From positions 1-64,000 of the forward strand of contig DVLE01000093.1 in assembly GCA_018715645.1 (NCBI GenBank): a stretch of DNA of 64,000 nt, read 5' to 3'. Every line of letters begins with the position of its first letter. The stretch's first letter is position 1. A program made the translations under genes and the position numbers. The DNA comes from Candidatus Merdisoma merdipullorum. Lineage in GTDB: Bacteria > Bacillota > Clostridia > Lachnospirales > Lachnospiraceae. This document shows, one piece after another, positions 51,366 through 61,067 of this stretch. Below the pieces are notes generated by a model. It was not told the origin of the DNA, did not search any database, and saw only the letters and a list, made by a program, of their open reading frames with translations.

Positions 51366-54005
51366 TTATTTTATCTGCTGCGCGGCTACCTTGGCCACCT
51401 CCGCGATCGCCGCGTCGATGCCCTCCGGATTCTTGCCGCCGGCCTGAGCCATTCCCGGCCGTCCGCCGCCGCCGCCACCTACAAGGCCCGCTATCGCCTT
51501 GATGAGATTTCCAGCGTGCGCACCCTTTTTCTGCGCCCCATCCGTAGCCGTGGCCATCAGGCTTACTTTGCCGTCCACTGCGCTTGCCAGCACTACGACG
51601 CCGTCGCCCAGCTTCTCCTTGAGCTGATCGCCCAGTTCACGAAGACCGTTCATGTCTACGCCATCCACTCTGGCTGCCAGGACCTTCACGCCTCCGATTT
51701 CCTGTACCTGATCCATGACGTCGCCCAGGGCATCCTTTGCCATTCTGCTCTTAAGGGCCTCATTCTCGCTGTGAAGCTCTTTAATCTCAGCCTGAAGATG
51801 CTCGATCTTCTCGTTCAGACCGGCCGGCGTCGTCTTTGCGGTCCGGGCTGCCTGATGAAGCTGCTGCTCGATCTCTTTATAGTAAGCGAATACGCCCGCT
51901 CCCGTCAGCGCCTCGATACGCCGCACGCCTGCCGCGATTCCGGCCTCGGACACGATCTTGAACACCATGATCTGAGAGGTGTTGGCCACATGAGTTCCGC
52001 CGCAAAGCTCCTTGGAGAAATCACCCATGGAAACCACGCGCACCTTCTCCTCGTACTTTTCGTCAAACAGAGCCATAGCTCCCGTCTTTTTCGCCTGCTC
52101 AATATCCATGACCTCCGTCACAACCGGGAGGGCCGCCTGGATTTCCTGATTGACGATTGTCTCTACCTTCTCAATCTCCTCCGGCGTCATGGCCTCAAAA
52201 TGCGAAAAGTCAAAACGCAGACGCTCCGGCGTCACCAGAGAACCTTTCTGCTCCACATGATCGCCAAGCACCGTCTTCAGCGCCTTCTGAAGAAGATGCG
52301 TCGCGCTGTGGTTCTTGCAGGTGTCCGCATGCTTTCCTGCAGCCACTTCGAGCGTTACCTGATCGGAGACCTTGAACATTCCCTTGATCACACGGCCCAC
52401 ATGGCCTACCTTGCCGCCCAGCAGCTTAATCGTATCCTGCACCTCGAACTCTCCGTCCGCGCTTCGGATGATTCCTGTATCTCCCTGCTGTCCGCCCATG
52501 GTTGCGTAGAAGGGCGTCTCCTTCACAAAGATGGTTCCGCTCTCTCCGTCTGTCAGGGCTTCCACAACCTCTGTCTCCGTGGTAAGCACCGTGATTTCCG
52601 ACTCATGAGCCAGTTTCTCATATCCTACAAACTCTGTCGTAACGCTCGGATCGATCTCATCGTAGACCGTAGCGTCCGCGCCCATATAGTTTGTGACCGC
52701 GCGGGCCTCTCTTGCCTTTACGCGCTGCTCCTCCATGGCCGCCCGGAAACCTTCTTCATCCACGGACATACCTTTTTCTTCCAGAATCTCCTTGGTCAGA
52801 TCCACCGGGAATCCATAGGTATCATAGAGCTTGAAGGTATTTTCGCCGGAAAGGGTTGTCTCACCCTTCTCCTGCATCTTTTCCTCCATCTCAGCCAGAA
52901 TATTCAATCCCTGATCAATGGTCTTATTAAACTTTTCTTCCTCCTGATCCAGAACCTTGAAAATAAAGGCTCTCTTTTCATCCAGCTCCGGATAACCGTC
53001 CTTGGAACCCTCGATCACGCTCTCGCTCAAACGCGCCAGGAATTTTCCCTCGATGCCAAGCAGACGGCCATGACGGGCCGCGCGGCGGATCAGACGGCGC
53101 AGCACATAGCCGCGTCCTTCATTCGTGGGCATAATGCCGTCAGAAATCATAAAGGTAGCCGAACGGATATGGTCCGTGATGAGGCGGATAGAAATATCCT
53201 TGGTCTCGTCCTTCTTATACTCTGTATGCGCAAACTCGCAAACCTTGTCCCGAAGCGCACGCACGGTATCCACGTCAAAGATAGAATCCACATCCTGCAC
53301 GACGCTGGCCAGACGCTCCAGTCCCATACCCGTGTCGATATTCTTCTGCTCCAGCTCCGTGTAATGGTTATGACCGTCATTGTCAAACTGGGTAAACACA
53401 TCGTTCCAGATCTCCATATAGCGGTCGCAGTCGCAGCCTACCGTACAGCCCGGCTTTCCGCAGCCATACTTCTCTCCTCTGTCATAGTAAACCTCTGAAC
53501 AGGGACCGCAGGGGCCGGCTCCATGCTCCCAGAAGTTGTCCTCCTTGCCGAAACGGAAGATACGTTCCGCAGGAATCCCAATGTCCTTATTCCAAATATC
53601 AAAGGCCTCGTCATCATCCAGATAGACGGACGGATACAGACGATCCGGATCAAGCCCTACCACTTCCGTAAGGAATTCCCAGGTCCAGGTAATCGCCTCC
53701 TTCTTGAAATAATCTCCGAAGGAGAAGTTGCCAAGCATCTCGAAGAAGGTACCGTGACGGGCCGTCTTGCCCACATTTTCAATGTCTCCGGTACGGATAC
53801 ATTTCTGACAGGTAGTCACTCGCTTGCGGGGCGGAATCTCTGCCCCGGTAAAATAAGGCTTCAGGGGAGCCATACCGGAATTGATCAAAAGAAGACTCTT
53901 GTCGTTATGCGGTACAAGAGAAAAGCTTTTCATCACCAGATGTCCCTTGCTCTCAAAAAACTCCAAAAACATTCTGCGAAGTTCATTTACTCCATACTGT
54001 TTCAT
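51366..54005 (-). CDS. alaS: Alanine-tRNA ligase
   Basis: The 879-residue enzyme has the class II core near the N terminus (SFSLVPHNDKSLLLINSGM), the editing domain with HSATHLLQKAL and CGGTHVANT, and the C-terminal C-Ala domain ending with a GGGGGGRPGMAQAG stretch. The start at 54005 follows CAGGAGGGAAAG; the longer open frame has none. It is the standard length. Confidence 0.97.
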   Translation of the reverse strand: MKQYGVNELRRMFLEFFESKGHLVMKSFSLVPHNDKSLLLINSGMAPLKPYFTGAEIPPRKRVTTCQKCIRTGDIENVGKTARHGTFFEMLGNFSFGDYFKKEAITWTWEFLTEVVGLDPDRLYPSVYLDDDEAFDIWNKDIGIPAERIFRFGKEDNFWEHGAGPCGPCSEVYYDRGEKYGCGKPGCTVGCDCDRYMEIWNDVFTQFDNDGHNHYTELEQKNIDTGMGLERLASVVQDVDSIFDVDTVRALRDKVCEFAHTEYKKDETKDISIRLITDHIRSATFMISDGIMPTNEGRGYVLRRLIRRAARHGRLLGIEGKFLARLSESVIEGSKDGYPELDEKRAFIFKVLDQEEEKFNKTIDQGLNILAEMEEKMQEKGETTLSGENTFKLYDTYGFPVDLTKEILEEKGMSVDEEGFRAAMEEQRVKAREARAVTNYMGADATVYDEIDPSVTTEFVGYEKLAHESEITVLTTETEVVEALTDGESGTIFVKETPFYATMGGQQGDTGIIRSADGEFEVQDTIKLLGGKVGHVGRVIKGMFKVSDQVTLEVAAGKHADTCKNHSATHLLQKALKTVLGDHVEQKGSLVTPERLRFDFSHFEAMTPEEIEKVETIVNQEIQAALPVVTEVMDIEQAKKTGAMALFDEKYEEKVRVVSMGDFSKELCGGTHVANTSQIMVFKIVSEAGIAAGVRRIEALTGAGVFAYYKEIEQQLHQAARTAKTTPAGLNEKIEHLQAEIKELHSENEALKSRMAKDALGDVMDQVQEIGGVKVLAARVDGVDMNGLRELGDQLKEKLGDGVVVLASAVDGKVSLMATATDGAQKKGAHAGNLIKAIAGLVGGGGGGRPGMAQAGGKNPEGIDAAIAEVAKVAAQQIK

Positions 54006-54111
54006 CTTTCCCTCCTGGGCCCGTTTCTCGCTCGCGGGTCTTTTCGTATTTCCCGGCGTATACCAGCAGAGCATAGCTCCCTATCCTGAAACGCCGCACA
54101 TAATCTTATAT

Positions 54112-54140
54112 ATTATAGGTTCAATCCTTTTGTTTGTCAA
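54112..54140 (-). promoter_or_regulatory. Sigma-A promoter of alaS
   Basis: TTGACA, 17 bp, TATAAT on the minus strand. The leader of about 100 bases contains a small CCCG/CGGG hairpin but no T-box sequence. Confidence 0.9.
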
Positions 54141-54154
54141 TGCAGGGAAGTCCT

Positions 54155-57100
54155 CTATTCCTTACACTGGGGATAGGCAAGCTGCTCCTGGCTGGAAGCC
54201 GTGGCCCGCGTAAGCTGAAGGACTGCCTCGCTGAAGTAGCGCGGGCTCACCTGATCGAGAAAATACAGGTTTTCTTTTTTTATCGTGTCATATACATAGC
54301 TTCCCCGTTTGACAGTCCCTGCCTTGTAGAAGGAAGCCCCGTATACCGTAACCTCCTCGTTCTCGTCTCCTACATAGCAGCCGGAAAACTCAAGTTCCAC
54401 GCCCAGTTCGCCATCCTCCCGGTAGAAAGTCATATAAACGCCCGCGTCCTGAACCGAACCGCGATACCAGCCCATGCCCTGGAGCTTTCCCGACAGGGAG
54501 AGGCCGTTCAATACCTTGCCGCCAAAGCGCGTAAGCTCTGTCTTTCCTTTTTCTTCCTCCGCAACCCGATAGACCGGACGCTCCAACTGCTCCACAGGCT
54601 GAACTATCTCATAATCGGAAAGCTGCTCCTTCCATGCGGCCAACTCCTCCTCAGAAAGTTCGATGGGATGCACCAGACCGACCATTCCCTTCTCCGGAAA
54701 TTCAAATTCATCCTCATCTTTGGTATTGAAGCTGCCGTCCTCCATATAGCGGAAGGTTTCTTTCAGACTTCCCCCCTCATAGACTCCCCAGATCAGCCCG
54801 ATCGCGAACTGATGCATGACCGGATTTTTCACAAACAAAGCCTTCCACTGCTCCGCGCTCCAGAGCCGCTCAGCAGTCAGCGCCTGCTCAAGACGCAGCT
54901 TCTGATTGGCCGCCACAGTCTTCAACTGCTTTTTTAATGCTTTAAATTCCGCATAAGCCGCGCCTGCTTTTTGTTCCTCATCCCTCTTTCCGGGCGCGGG
55001 CATATTTTTCAGCCGTTTTCCCTCGCCGTCAAACACCTCCAGCTCCAGCGCCGGCGTCAGATAGACGCGAAAGCTTCTGGAACCATAATCAAAGATTCTC
55101 TCCAGTCTTTCATCAAAGCCAAGGGTCGGCACAATACGATCCTCCAGTTCCGCGCGGCTGATGCCAAGGGAGGATGCCGCATAGTCCAAAGCCTGAGCCG
55201 CCGCCGTCTTTACCTGGCGGAACTTGAACTTTCTCGCCGTCTGATCCACCAAAAGCAAAGCCTGAGAGCTGCCGTTCAAAGCCAGAGCTTTCACAGCCTC
55301 CGCAGCCAGAGCGCCTCTCGCGTGCTGGGGCCAGTCCTGGATCTGTCTCCAAAACTGCGGAACAATCTCCTCGCCTCCGTGGAGAGACGCAGCGTAAAGC
55401 ACCCACTTTTTCTTTGCTTCCGCTCCGCTCTGCAGCCATTTTTCAAAAAGCTCGGCGACATAGCTTCCAAACTCCTTTTCCTCAAGCTCTCCTGCAAGCC
55501 TTGCAGCCTCCGGACTCACTCCCGGCACAGACATATCCGCATAGGCCGCCAGAATCGCCTGAAGGTAATCCTCCTGCGCCAGTTCCCCGTTCTTCTTATG
55601 CACCTCGCCAAAAGGCGTCTCATAAGCCCAGGCCACCTTTCTTTTCTTTCCGCCTTTGAGGATCTGCGCGGCCAGCTCCTCCGTACTCTGCCCGACGCCG
55701 GAATCCGGATTCTTTCCCTCCGCCGCCTCTATGCCAAGACAGCTCTGCAAAAGCTCTCTTAACTTTTTGCTTTTTTCTGCCTCCAGCGCCCTCGCAAACT
55801 CCTCCTGGTAATCTCCTGCTCCCCAGCTTTTCATGACGCGGATGGCAAGCTCGCGCTCCTGAGATTTTTTCGAGGCCAGAAACGCCTTCATCCTGGGCTC
55901 CCACTCCCTATGCCCCGCACAGATCAGGACCAGCGTTTCCTTTACCTGCTTGGAACTGTCAAGCGCCCCTGCCAGAATCGTATCCGCTTCCTGCTGCCAA
56001 TCCTCATCCAGCACCCGGTAGCAGATCGCGCGTCCTATGGCCGTGCTGCTTTTCAAAGCCGCGGGATACTCCTCCCGATGCGCGGGAAGCCTGGACGCCA
56101 GGGCCTTCACCGCAGCGTCCAGGAAGCGGTTCTTATCCTTTTCCATGTAATAAGAGGCATAGATTCCCTCCATGGCATCCGCCTGATACTGAACCGGAAC
56201 CTTCTCGCGCTCCAAAAGACCTATCAGTTCATCCACCTTCTTTTCGTAGGTCTGAAGATCTACTCCATTGTTTCCGTTGGTACGCGGAAGATACGAATAT
56301 GCAAAGAAGCTTCCTTTCATTTTCAGAGCTTCCAGGACGACGGCTCTCCTCCCTATCTCAGACCTCAAAGAGCAGATTTTCTCATAGGTTCTGTAATAAT
56401 ATCCATAGCTTCCCTGCCAGGAGTATACGAAAGGATAGAGCGCGTCAAGAGACGCCTCGCCCAAAAGATACTGCTTTGCCTCCTTTTGTCCCTGCTGAAG
56501 TCCCTGCGTCAGCTCCTCCGCAAGCTTTTTCTCATAGTCTCCCGCAATGTCTGCGCTCATATCCTGATACAGCCTGGGATTTCCTGCCTTAATCTGCTCC
56601 AAGAGGAACTGGTAGTCCTCCGTCGTCGTGGAAGCTTTCTCTGCTTCTGTCCTGACAACCTCCGGGTACTTTGCGGCCATTCTTCTTAAGCCCCCGGCCA
56701 CCCGGTTTTTCAGATACCAGTGCGTAAACGTATCCTTTCCTGCCGGAAGAATCCGTTCCAAAAGCTCCATGCGATCCTGGAACCAGGAGTTTTCCGACAT
56801 CTTTTTGCAGGCGTCCAGCGTCCATTCCAGATTCAGAGCAGCCATGATCTGCAAAAACGCAAGACAGCTTTGAGAATGGTTCTGAGCCAGAAAAGCGCTT
56901 CCCGCAAGCAGCGTCAAAAGATACTGATTCGCCTGTTTACCCTGAAGCAGTTCTGACAGCTCCGCCGGAAATGTCCAACAGACATCCGTGCGTCTTACAT
57001 AAGACTGAAGCTTTTCCTTTTCCTCGTCTCTCAGGCCCGGTGAGCAAAAGACACCTGGCAGGCTGTCCGCCAGATTTCTTTCCAGAAACTCCTCCACCTT

Positions 57101-57721
57101 CCTGTTCTCCAAACTGCTCTCCTCATCAAACATACTCTTTCCGAAAAAATCAAAAATCCCTTTTTTCTTTTCCCTGAACACCTTTTTTTCATGCAGATAG
57201 ACTGCGGCCAGCAGTACCTTCGCATTGTCGTATTTGTGACTGCAAAGCTCCATGGCTCCCTTTATAATCTTCAGGTCTTTGCGCGCCTGACTGCTAAGCT
57301 CCTTGATACACGACCAGGACAGCGCATACTGATTCCAGACTATGCCCTCCGCCTGAATCGCGGCTTCCTGCTCCGGCCTCAGATATTCCCGGACGTCCCT
57401 TAGATTCCAGCCGTACGAGCATAAAAGATAATAAGCTGTAGAACCGCCTGCTGCCGCCGCAAAGCGAACATAACGCGAAAGTTCCTCCGTTCTCTTTCTC
57501 CTTTTCAGATGTTCCACATAATCTGAACTTTTTTTCCGCTTATCCTGTGGAAGCTCTGAAAAATCCTGAAGTTCCATCCTGCGTAAGGCCCGCTCTCTCT
57601 GATCATCCGCCGCCTCCGGCGCAAAATACTCCTCCGCCGCTGCCTGGTTTTTCTCCGAAAGCCCCAGGGCTTCCAGCACGTCCATAAGTTTCTGATAATT
57701 TCTCTCCTCATTCAAATTCAT
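54155..57721 (-). CDS. Giant DUF4132 protein (MolR/YehI-like)
   Basis: The 1188-residue protein has a long helical body reminiscent of HEAT-type repeats (for example GELEEKEFGSYVAELFEKW and ALALNGSSQALLLVDQTAR) and a C-terminal DUF4132 domain with MHQFAIGLIWGVYE, LVHPIELSEEELAAW and WYRGSVQDAGVYMTF. There is no signal peptide or membrane helix. The E. coli relatives are MolR and YehI, whose roles are unclear. It is the last gene of the AAA-DUF5682-VWA-SWIM set, 33 bp after the SWIM gene, with AGGAGGGG before the ATG. Confidence 0.88.
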   Translation of the reverse strand: MNLNEERNYQKLMDVLEALGLSEKNQAAAEEYFAPEAADDQRERALRRMELQDFSELPQDKRKKSSDYVEHLKRRKRTEELSRYVRFAAAAGGSTAYYLLCSYGWNLRDVREYLRPEQEAAIQAEGIVWNQYALSWSCIKELSSQARKDLKIIKGAMELCSHKYDNAKVLLAAVYLHEKKVFREKKKGIFDFFGKSMFDEESSLENRKVEEFLERNLADSLPGVFCSPGLRDEEKEKLQSYVRRTDVCWTFPAELSELLQGKQANQYLLTLLAGSAFLAQNHSQSCLAFLQIMAALNLEWTLDACKKMSENSWFQDRMELLERILPAGKDTFTHWYLKNRVAGGLRRMAAKYPEVVRTEAEKASTTTEDYQFLLEQIKAGNPRLYQDMSADIAGDYEKKLAEELTQGLQQGQKEAKQYLLGEASLDALYPFVYSWQGSYGYYYRTYEKICSLRSEIGRRAVVLEALKMKGSFFAYSYLPRTNGNNGVDLQTYEKKVDELIGLLEREKVPVQYQADAMEGIYASYYMEKDKNRFLDAAVKALASRLPAHREEYPAALKSSTAIGRAICYRVLDEDWQQEADTILAGALDSSKQVKETLVLICAGHREWEPRMKAFLASKKSQERELAIRVMKSWGAGDYQEEFARALEAEKSKKLRELLQSCLGIEAAEGKNPDSGVGQSTEELAAQILKGGKKRKVAWAYETPFGEVHKKNGELAQEDYLQAILAAYADMSVPGVSPEAARLAGELEEKEFGSYVAELFEKWLQSGAEAKKKWVLYAASLHGGEEIVPQFWRQIQDWPQHARGALAAEAVKALALNGSSQALLLVDQTARKFKFRQVKTAAAQALDYAASSLGISRAELEDRIVPTLGFDERLERIFDYGSRSFRVYLTPALELEVFDGEGKRLKNMPAPGKRDEEQKAGAAYAEFKALKKQLKTVAANQKLRLEQALTAERLWSAEQWKALFVKNPVMHQFAIGLIWGVYEGGSLKETFRYMEDGSFNTKDEDEFEFPEKGMVGLVHPIELSEEELAAWKEQLSDYEIVQPVEQLERPVYRVAEEEKGKTELTRFGGKVLNGLSLSGKLQGMGWYRGSVQDAGVYMTFYREDGELGVELEFSGCYVGDENEEVTVYGASFYKAGTVKRGSYVYDTIKKENLYFLDQVSPRYFSEAVLQLTRATASSQEQLAYPQCKE

Positions 57722-57754
57722 TTGTTCCCCTCCTGCCTTATTCTAACCCCAATT

Positions 57755-59848
57755 CTATGAAACCGTGCCAAGTCCAATCATCGCCTGGTCAAGCGCCGTC
57801 TTTTTTAAACATATCTCCAAGTACTCCGAAAGCCGCGCCCAGGCCGCGATTCCCGGACCAAAATCCGGCCTTATCTGATGCCGCCTGCCCTCAAGGCTCT
57901 CATATAGGAGCGTAAGCTCCTTCTTAGCTCCGTGAAGCCCCAGCTCTCCGCTCTCCTCGCAAAGCTCCGAAAGCCGGGACAGGATTTCTTCTCCGGCTGA
58001 CTTAAGTCCGCTCTGGAACAGATCCGCCAGTGTCCGGCGAATTTCCAGAAGAAAGTCCTCCAAAACCCGGACAGATTCCTGCTTAAGCTTCCCGAACTCT
58101 CCTTCCTGGGCTTCTTCCTTCCAGGATGTGTCTTCCCAGGGATTCTCCGTACCCTGCCGAAACATTTCCGCTCCAAAATATTCAATGGGATACAGGCAGA
58201 GCCGCCCCTTTTCCAGATAGGGAATCCCAAAGAATACCATTCCTCTCTGCTCCTGTTTCTTCAAACGGGCGGACAGCCGTTCCAGGGCATGAATGATAAA
58301 CTTCTCCTCCCTGGAATATGTAACAGCCACCGACAGACTGCGTCCGTTTCTGTCGCAGATTTCCATGGAAAACCTTTGGCCGACCGGATCGAAGCTTCCC
58401 TCCCGGCAGCTTACGGCGCCCGCCAATACCAACGGCTCATGGTCCCCGGATGCCAGTTTCTCAAGGAGTTCCCGGTAATCCCAGACGATCATTTCCCGAA
58501 TCTCCTTTTTTCCAAGCTCCCTCTGTCCTGCAATCTCACTCTTTGTCTCCTGACTTACAGAGAGCCGGCCATCCTTCGTAGCCTTCGCCTGGGTTAAATA
58601 AAATTCCAGCTCCATCATCCTGGCCCGGCTTACATTCAGTCCCCAGGGAGCCTGGCTTAGCTCCGGATTCCCGGCTGGCCGGCGGCGAACGCCTTCGTAG
58701 AACGTGGGACGGGCGTCCGTCCAGGTGTAAAAACGACGCTGATCTGTTTCCACAAAATAGTAAGTCTCCCCCTGATACCCATTTTTACTGGTAAAGCTTC
58801 TCTGCCCGATCGCAGTCAGATGAAGCCGGGGCGCCGGATGATATGTCTCCCGGAAGCTTCCTGCCAGCGCTCCAAGTTCGTCCGCTTCCCTCGTCTCTTC
58901 CAAAAGACAGGCTTTTCGGTACAAGGCCAGAAGGCGGCCTAGCAAAATCTCCTCATGAAAGGCCGCTGAACGCTCAAAATACCGGCGGTACTCAAACGCC
59001 GCGCTCCGAAACTCCGATTCAAAGGAAGGAAGCCCTGCTCCATGGCTGATCACAGCCAGCCGTTCCATGCTTTCCGAAGCTTCCGGAGAAAGACGGGACA
59101 GTCCGGTCAAAAGCTGTATCCGGATTCCCTCCTTCATAGCCTGGGCTGCCTGGGAAAGTTCTTCCAAGTCCCACTCCCCGCCGCCTTCGTTCCCAGCCTT
59201 TAGCTGCTCCGGACTTACCGCTCCTTTCTGAAGCTGAAAGATCAGCACAGCCTGGGCCTTATGCGTGCAAAGCTCCCGGCTGTGACAGGTACAGGAGGCA
59301 TAAGCAAGAGGACTTAACAGCTTCACGACCGTCCCGTCCCAGGGAAGGCGTACGGTAATGACGCTTCCTGATTCCAGCTTCGGAAGCTCTCCCGCCTCCA
59401 TATGCTCTAAAAATACCCGATACCCCTTGCTTCGGCAGGCCTTCCTCAATTTCTCAAGCGGAATCGCCAGCAATTCCTGTTCCAGAATGGCTGCGGGATC
59501 CTCCCCTTCTTCCGTTTGTTTTTCCGAAATCTTTTCTTCTGCCGTTTCCTGGTCTGTTTCCCGGACGGTCCCCTCCCCCTCTGCAAGCTCCCGCTTCAGA
59601 TACAGGATCGCAGCGATCAGATGCCGGCAGACGCTCCGGGAAGGACAACTGCACACGCTGCTCCCAAGGGGTACGCGAATCCGGCAGACCGCTTCTTTAA
59701 GCCGAACCTCCGCTCCTTCTTCCTCCCAGACCGCCTCCGGCTCCTCCTGCTCCAAATCCTTATACGCCCGCTTTACAGTTCCTTTGTTGGACAGTCCCGT
59801 CAAATATTCATCATCCGTCTGCAAAAGCAGTTTTTTTAACTCCTCCAT
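57755..59848 (-). CDS. Double SWIM zinc-finger protein (YehQ-like)
   Basis: The 697-residue protein carries two SWIM motifs of the CxC...CxH type: C66-x-C68 with C74-x-H76, and C186-x-C188 with C194-x-H196. Between and after them are long helical regions rich in charged residues (for example LEELSQAAQAM). SWIM fingers bind DNA or proteins. No nuclease or helicase domain is visible. It sits between the VWA gene (25 bp upstream) and DUF4132. Confidence 0.87.
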   Translation of the reverse strand: MEELKKLLLQTDDEYLTGLSNKGTVKRAYKDLEQEEPEAVWEEEGAEVRLKEAVCRIRVPLGSSVCSCPSRSVCRHLIAAILYLKRELAEGEGTVRETDQETAEEKISEKQTEEGEDPAAILEQELLAIPLEKLRKACRSKGYRVFLEHMEAGELPKLESGSVITVRLPWDGTVVKLLSPLAYASCTCHSRELCTHKAQAVLIFQLQKGAVSPEQLKAGNEGGGEWDLEELSQAAQAMKEGIRIQLLTGLSRLSPEASESMERLAVISHGAGLPSFESEFRSAAFEYRRYFERSAAFHEEILLGRLLALYRKACLLEETREADELGALAGSFRETYHPAPRLHLTAIGQRSFTSKNGYQGETYYFVETDQRRFYTWTDARPTFYEGVRRRPAGNPELSQAPWGLNVSRARMMELEFYLTQAKATKDGRLSVSQETKSEIAGQRELGKKEIREMIVWDYRELLEKLASGDHEPLVLAGAVSCREGSFDPVGQRFSMEICDRNGRSLSVAVTYSREEKFIIHALERLSARLKKQEQRGMVFFGIPYLEKGRLCLYPIEYFGAEMFRQGTENPWEDTSWKEEAQEGEFGKLKQESVRVLEDFLLEIRRTLADLFQSGLKSAGEEILSRLSELCEESGELGLHGAKKELTLLYESLEGRRHQIRPDFGPGIAAWARLSEYLEICLKKTALDQAMIGLGTVS

Positions 59849-59873
59849 CGGTATGCCTTTCCTGCCGCGGCCT

Positions 59874-61031
59874 CTACCGCATTACCTTTCCCATAAAATC
59901 TCCAAGGGCCTCCGGCGTCATTGCTCCCACAAAGGCTCCAAGCGCCGCAAGCTGTTCCGCCGTCCTCCGGTCATAGACAGGATTCGCTTCCATATCGAGG
60001 GCTGTCAGGCAGACCAGCTTCGCCCCGCTCTCCAGAATCCCCCTGCTCACGGACAGAAGCCCCGACAGACTGCCGCCCTCGCACAGATCGGACACCAAAA
60101 CCACGATTGTTCGGAACGGTTCTTCCATAAGCGTGGCGCAGTACTGCAAAGCGCCCGCAATATTGGTTCCCCCTCCGAGCTGAATACTCATAAGAGTCTC
60201 CACGGGATCATCAAGCTGAGCGCTTAAGTCCACGACCTGTGTATCAAAGATCACAAGCCGCGTGTCCAGCATCGGAAGCTTCGCGAAGATTCCGGCCATC
60301 ACCGCGCTGTGAATCACGGAGTCCAGCATGGAGCCGCTTTCGTCCACTGCGATCACCACCCGCCACCGATTGTATTTCCGGGTACGGCTGCTGAAATAGA
60401 CCTGTTCCAGCAAAAGCTGCTTCCGCTCTCTGTCATAGTGCTGAAGGTTTTTCCGGATCGTCTTTTTCATGTCCAGATTGCGCATGGATCTCACGGAGCT
60501 GGGACTGTTCCTGTCCAGACTTCCCAACAGAGAACGGCGAATATCCTGATTTAGCTTCTCCGCAATCTCCTCCGCCACCTTTCTGACAATCCGGCGCGCC
60601 GTATCCAGGACTTCTCTCTTCATCAAATGCTTAAGCTGCAGAATCGTCTTTAACAATTCCTGGTTCGGCTCCAGCTTTTCCAGAACCTCCTTGTCTGTCA
60701 AAAGCTCTGTCATCTGATAGCGTTCCAAGGCATGGCGCTCCAAAATCTCCACGGTCTTCTTCGGAAACAGACGGCGTATCCTCGTGATCCAGGCGGCCAC
60801 CGTCAGGCGGCTGGCCCCTGTTCCGCCCTCCCGGCGCACATCCTCCCCGGCCTCGCGGGAATAGAGAAAATCCAGCGCGTCTTCCAGATCATAACAGGAA
60901 AGGCCGTTTTCCAGAACCGCGCCCTCCCCGAAGGAAAGCCTGGTTCCCGACTGTTTTCCCAGTATCAGACGCCAGCGGTTCATCTGCTTTTCATCCTGTC
61001 CATCCGGCTTTTCTTCTCCCCGCTCTCTCAT
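59874..61031 (-). CDS. VWA-domain MIDAS protein (YehP/CoxE-like)
   Basis: The 385-residue cytosolic protein has a helical N-terminal half (about 1-220) and a von Willebrand A domain with a full metal site: DESGS (D230, S232, S234), GGGTN (T289) and VSDLCEGG (D315). It has no signal or membrane helix. Paired with a MoxR-type ATPase, such proteins typically act as the substrate-engaging partner of the chaperone. A GGAGG site precedes the ATG at 61031. It lies 36 bp after the DUF5682 gene. Confidence 0.9.
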   Translation of the reverse strand: MRERGEEKPDGQDEKQMNRWRLILGKQSGTRLSFGEGAVLENGLSCYDLEDALDFLYSREAGEDVRREGGTGASRLTVAAWITRIRRLFPKKTVEILERHALERYQMTELLTDKEVLEKLEPNQELLKTILQLKHLMKREVLDTARRIVRKVAEEIAEKLNQDIRRSLLGSLDRNSPSSVRSMRNLDMKKTIRKNLQHYDRERKQLLLEQVYFSSRTRKYNRWRVVIAVDESGSMLDSVIHSAVMAGIFAKLPMLDTRLVIFDTQVVDLSAQLDDPVETLMSIQLGGGTNIAGALQYCATLMEEPFRTIVVLVSDLCEGGSLSGLLSVSRGILESGAKLVCLTALDMEANPVYDRRTAEQLAALGAFVGAMTPEALGDFMGKVMR

Positions 61032-61067
61032 AGGGCTTCCTCCTTTCCCGGTCCTTTCAGGCGTACC

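Noticed and set aside
51342..53498. A very long open frame on the plus strand opposite alaS, and similar long plus-strand frames opposite hdrA and tfrA
   Set aside because: They are mirror frames of high-G+C-third-position genes. None has a ribosome site or family resemblance, and the minus-strand products are unmistakable.
54006..54111. T-box leader before alaS
   Set aside because: The leader is about 100 bases with no T-box sequence and no anti-terminator pair.
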